Part shown: positions 26,040 through 34,316 of the stretch, piece by piece
How the letters are laid out: each line of letters begins with the position of its first letter
Numbering within the stretch: the first letter of the stretch is position 1
Assembly (NCBI GenBank): GCA_003557765.1
Contig: PWNO01000069.1
Span: 1 to 64,000 of the forward strand
DNA: 64,000 nucleotides
Direction of reading: 5' to 3'
Origin: Bacteroidales bacterium
GTDB taxonomy: Bacteria > Bacteroidota > Bacteroidia > Bacteroidales > UBA7960
Program-made: the position numbers and the translations under genes
Notes under the pieces: model-generated
Database searches by the model: none
What the model was told of the DNA's origin: nothing
What the model saw: the letters and a program-made list of their open reading frames with translations, nothing else

Positions 26040-28607
26040 ATGAACAAACATCTTTTACTGACCCTGTCATTTTTATTAGCCATTTTTTTGGCCGGACATG
26101 CACAGTATTTGCCGGATGAAGAAGCCGACACCCTTAACGTAGATGATCGCGAAGACCGCGACATCCCGATTCTGGCCCTTTCGATCGATGATATTGAAGG
26201 CGAAGAGGAGTCGCACGACATCTCAAGTCTTCTGCAGGGATCACGTGACATTTATGTGAACACGGCCGGGTTCAATTTTGGATCGGCCCGATACCGTATC
26301 CGGGGCTATGATTCCGAAAACACCACCGTGATGATCAACAGCATCCCGGTCAATGACCCGGAAACCGGACGCGCCTTTTTTTCCGTCTGGGGAGGTTTAA
26401 ATGACGTGACCCGTCAGACTGAGCTTATCAACGGCCTTGGGCCGCACCGGAACACCTTTGGCGGTGTGGGCGGAGCCACTAATATCGTCACGCGGGCATC
26501 CCGTTTTGGTCCCAATACGCGCACCACCTATTCAAACGCCAACCGCACCTATAACCACCGGATGATGTTCACGCACAGCACGGGAATGCAGGATAACGGC
26601 TGGGCCTTCACCTTAAGCGGATCGCGCCGGTCAGCCGGAGAAGGTTATGCTCCCGGCACCTTTTATGATGCCTGGGGCTATTTCCTGTCAACCGAACGTC
26701 TGATCAATGACCAGCACAGTATTGGCCTGATCGCATTTGGCGCTCCCTCGCGCACAGGAAGGCCCGGGGTCGCTGTTCAAGAAGCCTATGACCTCACCGG
26801 CACCAATTACTACAATCCCAACTGGGGATACCAGAATGGCGAAAGACGCAATGCCAGGGTAAACAACTTTCACAACCCCTGGATATTCCTTTCCCACTAT
26901 TATACCCCCTCCAACGATACAGAAATAGCCACAACAGTAGCCTACAGCTTCGGACGCGGCGGTTCCACGGCCCTGAACTGGTACGACAGCCACCGCTCGT
27001 ATGACCACCCTGATTACAACCTGGCCGGAGACCCCAGGCCGGACTACTACCGCTGGCTGCCCAGCTGGCATCAGAACGCCCCTGAAATGTACGACCTACT
27101 CACAGATCTTTGGCAAAACGGCGAGATCAGCCAGATCGACTGGGACTGGTTCTACAGTGCCAACAGCAGAAACCTGTTTACTGTAAGGAATGTAGATGGC
27201 ATCGAGGGCAATGACGTGACCGGGTACCGGTCGAAATACATCGTGGAGGAAAGAAGAAACGACAGAACACAGCTTACCTTCAACAGCACCATAGAGCACA
27301 GGGTTGATCCAAGACATACCTTGTCAGGCGGTGTCAACGTCGCCCTGTCGCAAACCCATCAGTTCAAGACCGTGGACGACCTGCTCGGAGGTGACTTCTT
27401 TTATGACATCGACCAGTTTGCCGAAAGGGATTTTGACGATCCGGAGATGGCACAACCCGACCTGAATAACCCCAACCGCATTGTAGAAGAAGGCGATGTG
27501 TTCGGATACGATTTTACCGGCAACATCAACAACTACTCAATGTTTGCACAGAGCGAGTGGATTCTGCCTTCGTGGGACTTTTACGTTAGCGGTGAGCTCT
27601 CCCATACCACCTTCTGGCGTACGGGGCATATGAAAAATGCACGCTTCCCGGATAACTCTTATGGTGACAGTGAAAAACAAAACTTCACCAACTTCGGTCT
27701 AAAGGGCGGTGCCACCTGGAAGATTACCGGCCGCCACTATGTGGATGCCAATGCAGCCTTTATGACCAGGGCGCCATACTTCCGCAATGCTTACATTTCG
27801 TCACGTGTGCGCGACCACGTCATCGAAGGCCTCGACAGCGAGACAATCCTGAGCGGTGACCTGAGCTATATCGTCCGTACCCCCACCATCAAATCCAGGC
27901 TGACCCTGTTTTACACCGAGTTCCAGGATCAAACCTGGTCGAGGAGCTTTTACCATGATGAGATGCGTACCTTTGTGAACTACATCATGACCCACGTAGA
28001 CAAGCAGCACATGGGTGCCGAGCTGGGCATCGACCTGTCGCTTACCGCTACCCTGTCGGGTTATATCGTGGCCGGCACCGGCAACTACAACTACAACTCC
28101 AACCCCGAGGTAACCATTGCGAGGGACAACGACTTTGAGGTGATTGCGGATGGACGCAAGGTATATCTGGAAAATTACAAGGTGGGCGGCATGACCCATA
28201 CTGCCGGCTCCGTCGGATTGCGCTATGACAGCCCGAACTATTGGTTTGTGGGTGTCAATGCCAACTTCTTTGACGACATCTACATCGACATCAACCCCGA
28301 CAGGCGCACGGCTGAGGCTGTGGAAGGCCTCGTGCATACCGACCCGCAATGGAGCCAGCTCCTCGACCAGGAAAAAATGGACCACAACTTCACCTTCGAC
28401 GCCTTCTTTGGCCGATCGTGGAGAATACAGCGCCAATATTTCATCAACTTCAACGTAAGCGTATCCAATATCTTTGACGTACAGGACTTCCGCATCGGTG
28501 GATTTGAGCAGCTGCGCTATGACGCACAACGTCCTGAACAGTTTGCATCCAAATACTTCTACCTCTATGGCAGAAATTATTTCGCAAACCTGGTATTCCG
28601 CTTTTAA
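26040..28607 (+). CDS. TonB-dependent outer membrane receptor
   Basis: This 855-residue protein has a 21-residue signal peptide (ending AGHAQ). It lacks the usual N-terminal carboxypeptidase-regulatory domain and goes straight to a plug (IRGYDSENTTVMINSIPVNDPE, GGVGGATNIVTR). The barrel fills the rest and ends with the aromatic strand NYFANLVFRF. Ligand specificity cannot be read. It is followed after 42 bp by a DUF5689 lipoprotein, which would be the surface ligand-binding partner, as SusD is for SusC. With the divergent EEP enzyme it may form an uptake unit. Confidence 0.87.
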   Translation: MNKHLLLTLSFLLAIFLAGHAQYLPDEEADTLNVDDREDRDIPILALSIDDIEGEEESHDISSLLQGSRDIYVNTAGFNFGSARYRIRGYDSENTTVMINSIPVNDPETGRAFFSVWGGLNDVTRQTELINGLGPHRNTFGGVGGATNIVTRASRFGPNTRTTYSNANRTYNHRMMFTHSTGMQDNGWAFTLSGSRRSAGEGYAPGTFYDAWGYFLSTERLINDQHSIGLIAFGAPSRTGRPGVAVQEAYDLTGTNYYNPNWGYQNGERRNARVNNFHNPWIFLSHYYTPSNDTEIATTVAYSFGRGGSTALNWYDSHRSYDHPDYNLAGDPRPDYYRWLPSWHQNAPEMYDLLTDLWQNGEISQIDWDWFYSANSRNLFTVRNVDGIEGNDVTGYRSKYIVEERRNDRTQLTFNSTIEHRVDPRHTLSGGVNVALSQTHQFKTVDDLLGGDFFYDIDQFAERDFDDPEMAQPDLNNPNRIVEEGDVFGYDFTGNINNYSMFAQSEWILPSWDFYVSGELSHTTFWRTGHMKNARFPDNSYGDSEKQNFTNFGLKGGATWKITGRHYVDANAAFMTRAPYFRNAYISSRVRDHVIEGLDSETILSGDLSYIVRTPTIKSRLTLFYTEFQDQTWSRSFYHDEMRTFVNYIMTHVDKQHMGAELGIDLSLTATLSGYIVAGTGNYNYNSNPEVTIARDNDFEVIADGRKVYLENYKVGGMTHTAGSVGLRYDSPNYWFVGVNANFFDDIYIDINPDRRTAEAVEGLVHTDPQWSQLLDQEKMDHNFTFDAFFGRSWRIQRQYFINFNVSVSNIFDVQDFRIGGFEQLRYDAQRPEQFASKYFYLYGRNYFANLVFRF

Positions 28608-28649
28608 TTTTCATTCGCACAAAAAGTATCATCATAAAAAGTCAATAAA

Positions 28650-29936
28650 ATGATCAAGCTAATAAAAAGAATACTTTTCCTGGCACCGCTTTTCGCAGGG
28701 ATGATCTGCATGCAGGGATGCATACACGATGATTTTGACGAGCCGGAACTGGCAGAGATTCCGGTGGGCGAAGTGCTGACCCTGTCTGAACTCCGGGCGA
28801 TGGACACCCCGCATACCTTTGAAGGCGATTATTCCGTGTACGGCACGGTGACGATGGACGACAAGTCGGGTAACATTTACCGCAGCGCCTTTGTCCAGGA
28901 CCATGAAGCCGCCATCAACCTGCGCTTGCAGGCACCGGGTGGCATATATGAGGGAGATTCCGTCAGGATCTATCTGAAGAACACGAAGTTGAGCACCTAT
29001 CAGGGCATGCTGCAACTCGACAATGTGAATGTGGATCAACATATCATCAAAAAGGGAACGGGAGTAGTCCTGGAGCCTACTCCTGTCAGTATAGGCGATC
29101 TAGGCAGCGACATGCAGGCACACCTTGTTAAACTGCAGAATGTCCAGTTTATTGAGGAGCACCTGGGGCTGCCTTTTGCTGATGAAGATGAGCTCCAGGC
29201 CCTTAACCGCACCCTGGAAGACTGCCACGGCAACACCATCCTGGTGCGCACCAGTGGTTATGCCAACTTTGCCAGCGAACCCATCCCCGAAGGGAATGGC
29301 ACGCTGACCGGTGTAGTAACCGAACATCGTGGCGACATGCAAGTATTCATCCGGCACTTTCACGAGGTTAACCTTGACGATGAACGCTGTGACCCGGATG
29401 ATGACCCCAATGACGAAGACCCGGATGCTGTCACCTCCATAGATGAGGACTTTCAGTCGTTTGACAACTACGATGTAATCGAAGGCAATGGATGGAAATC
29501 CATTGCAGAGACAGGCGAAAGAACATGGATCTGCAGGACTTTCGACGGTGATCATTTTGCACAGGCTACGTCCTTTAACGCAGATGATGATTACAATATC
29601 ATGTGGATGATCACACCCCCCGTCAATCTGGATGCCAGCACACAACCTGTCCTTGAGTTCCTTTCTGCCCAGGCCCATTACAGCCATGACGGTTTCAGCG
29701 TGCATATTTCCACTGACTTTAACGGACAAGACTTACTGGAAGCCAACTGGGAAGAGCTGCCTGCCACACTGGCCGGCAGTGGAGATGGTCAATATGACTG
29801 GGTTGACTCCGGCCTGATTGACTTGAGCGCTTATTCCGGCATAGTACATATTGCATGGCGCTACGAGGGAAGTGACCCTGAAGGCAACACCGGAACATTC
29901 CGGGTGAACAATGTAAAGCTTTATGACAACGAGTAA
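28650..29936 (+). CDS. DUF5689 lipoprotein with jelly-roll C-terminus
   Basis: This 428-residue protein has a lipobox (ICMQGC, Cys24, then IHDDFDE with acidic residues typical of surface export). Residues about 35-240 match DUF5689, with an OB-fold-like pattern: SVYGTVTMDDKSGNIYRSAF, VQD, GDSVRIYLKNTKLSTYQGM. After an acidic linker (DPDDDPNDEDPD), the C-terminus (about 262-428) is a choice-of-anchor/cleaved-adhesin-like jelly roll (DEDFQSFDNYDVIEGNGW through HIAWRYEGSD). It is downstream of and likely cotranscribed with the TonB receptor. The OB-like character suggests nucleic-acid or sugar binding, which is inference. Confidence 0.8.
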   Translation: MIKLIKRILFLAPLFAGMICMQGCIHDDFDEPELAEIPVGEVLTLSELRAMDTPHTFEGDYSVYGTVTMDDKSGNIYRSAFVQDHEAAINLRLQAPGGIYEGDSVRIYLKNTKLSTYQGMLQLDNVNVDQHIIKKGTGVVLEPTPVSIGDLGSDMQAHLVKLQNVQFIEEHLGLPFADEDELQALNRTLEDCHGNTILVRTSGYANFASEPIPEGNGTLTGVVTEHRGDMQVFIRHFHEVNLDDERCDPDDDPNDEDPDAVTSIDEDFQSFDNYDVIEGNGWKSIAETGERTWICRTFDGDHFAQATSFNADDDYNIMWMITPPVNLDASTQPVLEFLSAQAHYSHDGFSVHISTDFNGQDLLEANWEELPATLAGSGDGQYDWVDSGLIDLSAYSGIVHIAWRYEGSDPEGNTGTFRVNNVKLYDNE

Positions 29937-30085
29937 ACGAATTTCCATGAAAAGCCCGGGAGAAGACCTGGACACGCAGAAGGATGATTAGTAACCATGA
30001 TTTTTTTTCGTGAGCCTCTGCGGGCCTCTGCATGAAACCCAAAAACAAAAATTTGACTGACAGCACATTGCAAAATTATAGACAC

Positions 30086-31981
30086 ATGAAAATAGATCAA
30101 TTCAAAAAATACCTTACCGTCATCTTTGCAGCGTTTTTCCTGGGTGGATGTGAAGATGAACCGGCGCACCCGCCCATCAATGAAATTAATGAAGACGCAG
30201 TGATGACCATCTCGGAGATCAGGGACCACTACAACGGTGAACCCGTGGAGTTTACCGGGGATGCCATGCTTTTTGCCACCGTGGTGATGGACGAGCATAC
30301 CGGAAACATTTACCGCAGCCTGATCGTGCAGGATGAAACCGGGGGCATCGATCTCCGGCTCACCACGCCTTCGCAATTCAGCATTGGGGATTCCCTGCGC
30401 ATCAGGCTGGATGGGGCTGTGCTGGACGCATTTGAGCAAATGCTGCAGCTTGATCAAATTGACCCCAATGAAGCTATTGTCAGGCAAGCCACTCAAAAAT
30501 ACATCGAACCACAAACAGTAGTGATTCCCGATATCGGTTCCGATATGCAAGCACATCTCATCAAGTTGGAGGATGTGCAGTTTGCCATGCAGGATGTGGG
30601 TGAGACCTATGCTTACCCTGATGAGCAAAGGGCTGCAAGCCGTGTGCTAATGGACCAGAACGGCAATTCAATAGAAGTACGAACAAGTGGCTATGCAAAT
30701 TTTGCCGGCGAAAAAACGCCCGAAGGCAGCGGATCAGTTATCGCGATTGTTTCCCAATACCGCGACTTCATGCAGCTCTACATCAGGAGCACCGATGAGG
30801 TAAAGCTGGATAACGAACGCTTCCCGCCCCCGGGAGAGGATGCCGACCTGCTGACCATCTCAGAGATCCGTCAAATGTTTGACGAGGGGCAAACCACCAT
30901 ACCCGGCAATTCCCGCCTGGAAGGCGTTATCATCTCCGACAGGGAATATGAAAACCATCCCGGGCAGAATGCCTACCTGATGGATGAAAATGGTGACGGG
31001 ATTGCGCTAAGATTCCAGAACTGGCACAGCCTCAATTATGGCCACAAAGTGCGCGTGATCGTTTCCAATATGACGATTGCACTATTCCAGGGCCTGATGC
31101 AGATCGAAAATATTCCCACAGGCAATGCACATAGCCTGGGTGAGGGAGAAGTGCCGGAGCCAACGACCGTAACTATCAACGAGCTTAATGATAACTTTGA
31201 CCAATATGAATCTACGCTGATCCATATTGAAAATGTATCCGTACCTTCAGCCAATTCATACGCTGGCAACCTGCAGGTTAGCGATGGCACCGGCAACATC
31301 AATATTTACACATATAATTGGGCTGATTTTGCCGACGACCCCGTGGAAGGTGGCATCTATCACATCACCGCCATCGCTTCCTTCCATTTTAACCCGCAGC
31401 TCCTGCTCAGGAGCCTGGATGACATGGAGTATGTCGGAGAAGATGAGGAGAACGATGAGGAGGTGGATCCTGTAACCACCATTGATGAGGACTTTCAGGA
31501 CTATCCGGATCACGATGTGATTGAAGGCAACGGATGGACGGCCATTGCCGAGGTTGGTGAAAGAAAGTGGATCTGCCGGACACATCAGGGCAACCACTAC
31601 GCACAAGCAACGGCATTTGGATCTGGTGATAACCAAAACATCATGTGGATGATCACCCCTCCGGTGGACCTGGATGCCAGCGCTCAGCCCGTGCTTGAGT
31701 TCCTGACTGCACAGGCCTTCTATACCCATGATGGATTCAGCGTTTATATTGCCACAGACTTTGATGGGAGCAATGTGCAAAACGCAAGCTGGGAGAGTCT
31801 CCCCGCAACGCTTGCCAGCGCTAATGATCCCGCACATGAATGGATCGAATCAGGTATTATAGACCTCAGCGATTATTCAGGTATCGTGCATATTGCCTGG
31901 CGTTATGAAGGCAGTGCCCCTAATGATGAAACCGGCTCATTCCGGGTAGATGAAGTTCAGCTGTATGATGCAGCCAAATAA
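30086..31981 (+). CDS. DUF5689 lipoprotein, longer paralogue
   Basis: This 631-residue protein starts from ATG 30086, which gives a lipoprotein signal MKIDQFKKYLTVIFAAFFLGGC; the frame extends to 30032 but those residues are not signal-like. It repeats the architecture of the preceding gene, but with an extra OB-like domain: the first DUF5689 unit (about 35-250), a second unit from LLTISEIRQMFDEG (about 255-460) and the same jelly roll at the end. The jelly rolls of the two proteins are clearly similar (NIMWMITPPV, HIAWRYEGS in both). It probably arose by tandem duplication and domain gain. It is cotranscribed or close downstream. Confidence 0.8.
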   Translation: MKIDQFKKYLTVIFAAFFLGGCEDEPAHPPINEINEDAVMTISEIRDHYNGEPVEFTGDAMLFATVVMDEHTGNIYRSLIVQDETGGIDLRLTTPSQFSIGDSLRIRLDGAVLDAFEQMLQLDQIDPNEAIVRQATQKYIEPQTVVIPDIGSDMQAHLIKLEDVQFAMQDVGETYAYPDEQRAASRVLMDQNGNSIEVRTSGYANFAGEKTPEGSGSVIAIVSQYRDFMQLYIRSTDEVKLDNERFPPPGEDADLLTISEIRQMFDEGQTTIPGNSRLEGVIISDREYENHPGQNAYLMDENGDGIALRFQNWHSLNYGHKVRVIVSNMTIALFQGLMQIENIPTGNAHSLGEGEVPEPTTVTINELNDNFDQYESTLIHIENVSVPSANSYAGNLQVSDGTGNINIYTYNWADFADDPVEGGIYHITAIASFHFNPQLLLRSLDDMEYVGEDEENDEEVDPVTTIDEDFQDYPDHDVIEGNGWTAIAEVGERKWICRTHQGNHYAQATAFGSGDNQNIMWMITPPVDLDASAQPVLEFLTAQAFYTHDGFSVYIATDFDGSNVQNASWESLPATLASANDPAHEWIESGIIDLSDYSGIVHIAWRYEGSAPNDETGSFRVDEVQLYDAAK

Positions 31982-31993
31982 CTGACCCAACAA

Positions 31994-32145
31994 ATTGCGG
32001 CCTTTGCGTCCAATGATTTTGCGGCCTTTGTGAGGGAAAAGCATTCCACGCAAAGGCCGCAAAATCATATTTCGCAAAATACGCTAAGAAGAAAACCATC
32101 TGCGAGAAACCTCTGCGAGAAACCTCTGCGAAGCAAGAAATAAGA
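31994..32145. repeat. TTTGCGGCC / CTCTGCGA word arrays with long palindrome
   Basis: The gap between the converging DUF5689 and cysteine desulfurase genes has three TTGCGGCCTTTG words, two of which form an inverted repeat. It also has three CTCTGCGA-type words (CATCTGCGAGAAA, CCTCTGCGAGAAA, CCTCTGCGAAGC) at about 32098-32136. A related CCTCTGCGGGCCTCTGC lies at about 30014, between the two DUF5689 genes. Confidence 0.8.
32013..32068. terminator. 18-bp perfect hairpin between convergent genes
   Basis: The arms at 32013-32030 and 32051-32068 are perfectly complementary over 18 bp (ATGATTTTGCGGCCTTTG on the left) with a 20-nt loop. There is no T-tract directly after either arm. Position between convergent stops (31981 and 32175) fits a bidirectional transcription barrier, but a mobile repeat of the REP type is equally possible. 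Confidence 0.55.
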
Positions 32146-32174
32146 GATCATCTGCAAAACGCACCACTACAATT

Positions 32175-33308
32175 CTAGCCCGACACTTTCACCAGGACAT
32201 CCACCAGCTGTTGCACCTCTTCGGGGGTGTTGTACCGGCTGAACGATATCCGTAGCGACGGTCGCTGCATATCCACACCGAGCGCTTCCAGCACATGGGA
32301 ACCTTTTGTTGTCCCGGAAGCACAAGCACTGCCCGAGGAGACGCAAATGCCTTCCATGTCCAGGCGCGGAAGCAACATGTCGGGGTCAATCACAGCCGGC
32401 AGGGTCAGGTTCAAAATGGTATGCAGGGAGCTTCCTTCAGCATCTCCATTAAAAGCAACACCAGGCAGCTTTTCCTTCAGCATCGTCATGCAGGTTTTTT
32501 TCAAAGCCAGGATGTGTCGCTGATCTTTTTCCATGCCTTCGTGCGCAAGATTCAACGCCTCAGCCATACCCACGATGCCGTATAGGTTCTCCGTACCTGC
32601 TCGCATGTTACGTTCCTGCCCGCCACCCAAGACAAAGGGCTTGAAAAAATTTCCTGCACGGATCACCATGAATCCTACTCCTTTAGGACCATGAAACTTA
32701 TGCGCACTGGCTACGGCAAAATCAATATTCGGATCACGAAGATTCACCCCGAACTTCCCTATGGTCTGTACCGTATCGGAGTGAAATAATGCGCCATGGT
32801 CGTGGCAGAGCTTGGATACGGCCTTCACAGGTAACAACGTTCCCGTTTCATTGTTGGCATGCATCAGGCTCACCACCGCATCAGGATGTTGTTGAAGCAA
32901 GCCGGCAAGGTGGTCCAGATCAACATGCCCTGATGCATCTACCTTTACCAGATGGATTCTTATGTTGTGTTGCTCACGGATGGTTTCCAGGGGATTCAGC
33001 ACCGCCGGATGTTCCAGCGGGCTGGTAATGAAATGCCTGTACCCGAGATCCCTGGCACACCCCCACAAGATGGCGTTGTTCGCCTCTGTACCGCCTGAGG
33101 TAAAAAAAACCTCAGCAGGTGTAACCTGCAGATTACGGGCGATGCTCCTGCGTGCATTTTCGATGACCACACGGGCACGTCTTCCGGCTTCATGCACCGA
33201 AGAAGGGTTTCCAAAGACATCCTTTGCAACATCCTGCATGACATCAAGCACCTGCAGATCTATTGGTGTGCTGGCCGCATGGTCAAAGTATATCAGTTTC
33301 TGATCCAT
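32175..33308 (-). CDS. NifS/IscS-type cysteine desulfurase
   Basis: This 377-residue class V PLP enzyme starts from ATG 33308 (MDQKLIYFDHAAST). VASAHKFHGPKG holds the PLP lysine (Lys204), and SPLEHPAV and HSDTVQ are cofactor contacts. CVSSGSACASG carries the persulfide cysteine (Cys329) in the extended loop of the IscS class. It takes sulfur from cysteine for Fe-S clusters or tRNA thiolation. No iscU, mnmA or suf gene is adjacent, so its acceptor is unknown. The gene is convergent with the DUF5689 pair. Confidence 0.92.
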   Translation of the reverse strand: MDQKLIYFDHAASTPIDLQVLDVMQDVAKDVFGNPSSVHEAGRRARVVIENARRSIARNLQVTPAEVFFTSGGTEANNAILWGCARDLGYRHFITSPLEHPAVLNPLETIREQHNIRIHLVKVDASGHVDLDHLAGLLQQHPDAVVSLMHANNETGTLLPVKAVSKLCHDHGALFHSDTVQTIGKFGVNLRDPNIDFAVASAHKFHGPKGVGFMVIRAGNFFKPFVLGGGQERNMRAGTENLYGIVGMAEALNLAHEGMEKDQRHILALKKTCMTMLKEKLPGVAFNGDAEGSSLHTILNLTLPAVIDPDMLLPRLDMEGICVSSGSACASGTTKGSHVLEALGVDMQRPSLRISFSRYNTPEEVQQLVDVLVKVSG

Positions 33309-33388
33309 ACAGGCAAAAATAAGCAAAACTCCATTTGTATAGCTTTATGTTGCTTGGCAACGCTTAAATACAGACGATAAAGTCTGAA

Positions 33389-33419
33389 AAATTGTAAACA
33401 GTGTGATTTTTTACAATTT
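33389..33419. repeat. 10-bp inverted repeat in divergent gap
   Basis: AAATTGTAAA (33389-33398) and its exact complement (33410-33419) flank an 11-nt loop, just upstream of a -7 box. It is a plausible operator for the divergent desulfurase and glycosyltransferase genes, but no regulator is known. Confidence 0.4.
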
Positions 33420-33435
33420 ATTTCTGCAAAAAATG

Positions 33436-33443
33436 TATTTTTG
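33436..33443 (+). promoter_or_regulatory. -7 box (TATTTTTG)
   Basis: An exact TAnnTTTG match lies 78 bp before the GTG start of the glycosyltransferase, next to the inverted repeat at 33389-33419. Confidence 0.4.
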
Positions 33444-33520
33444 ACAAAAAGGATGCCCAAAAGGGTTACCGTATAGATCCGGGTTCCTGCATGCCAAACC
33501 TAAAAATATGAATATTCGTC

Positions 33521-34267
33521 GTGGTTGATGCGTTAGTCATTATTCCTACCTATAATGAGCGGGAGAATATTGAAAAGGTCGTCAGACAGATCTTTTCTCT
33601 GCCGGCTCATTTCCACGTGCTGGTGATCGATGACAACTCACCCGACGGCACTGCAGAAGCTGTGCGTGAATTGATGAAGCTCTTCCCGGAAAAGCTTCAC
33701 CTGGAGAAACGTGAAGGCAAGATGGGATTGGGCACGGCCTACATCCACGGATTTAAGTGGGCGCTGGCTAGCGAATACCAATATGTGTTTGAGATGGATG
33801 CGGACCTCTCACATAATCCCTCGGACCTGATGCACCTGTATAATGCCTGCAAGAAACATGGATATGATCTGGCCATTGGCTCCCGGTACATCGATGGCGT
33901 TAACGTAGTCAACTGGCCACTGAGCAGGGTACTGATGTCTTACCTCGCGTCTATCTATGTGCGGATCATCACCGGAATGCCGGTCCGCGACACAACCGCA
34001 GGGTTCAAATGTTACTCGCGCCACGTCCTGGAGTCCATCGACCTCGACCAGATACGCTTTACGGGATACGCCTTCCAGATTGAAATGAAGTTCGCTGCAT
34101 GGAAACTGGGGTATAAAATCAAGGAAGTCTCCATCGTATTTACCGACCGCACCGAAGGCGAGTCCAAAATGAGCACCGGGATATTCCGTGAAGCTGTTTG
34201 GGGCGTGATCAAGCTGAAATGGAAAAGCATGATGAACCCCGCGAAATATAAAAAAGAAAGCAGCTGA
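33521..34267 (+). CDS. Polyprenol-phosphate mannosyltransferase-like GT2
   Basis: This 248-residue GT-A fold enzyme belongs to the dolichol/polyprenol monophosphomannose synthase family. It has IIPTYNERENIEKVV, IDDNSPDGT (nucleotide-sugar site, 36-44), the metal-binding DADLSHNP (93-100), GSRYIDG, TAGFKCYSR and FTDRTEGESKM. No C-terminal membrane domain is present, so it is the short soluble or peripheral form. The GTG start at 33521 is forced by an in-frame TGA at 33509. It would make lipid-linked mannose (or another hexose) for cell-envelope glycosylation. It lies 49 bp upstream of pyrC. Confidence 0.88.
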   Translation: MVDALVIIPTYNERENIEKVVRQIFSLPAHFHVLVIDDNSPDGTAEAVRELMKLFPEKLHLEKREGKMGLGTAYIHGFKWALASEYQYVFEMDADLSHNPSDLMHLYNACKKHGYDLAIGSRYIDGVNVVNWPLSRVLMSYLASIYVRIITGMPVRDTTAGFKCYSRHVLESIDLDQIRFTGYAFQIEMKFAAWKLGYKIKEVSIVFTDRTEGESKMSTGIFREAVWGVIKLKWKSMMNPAKYKKESS

Positions 34268-34316
34268 GCCACGCTCAGCCAGCCAATTGACCTGCCATTA
34301 AACCACTCCGCCCGGC

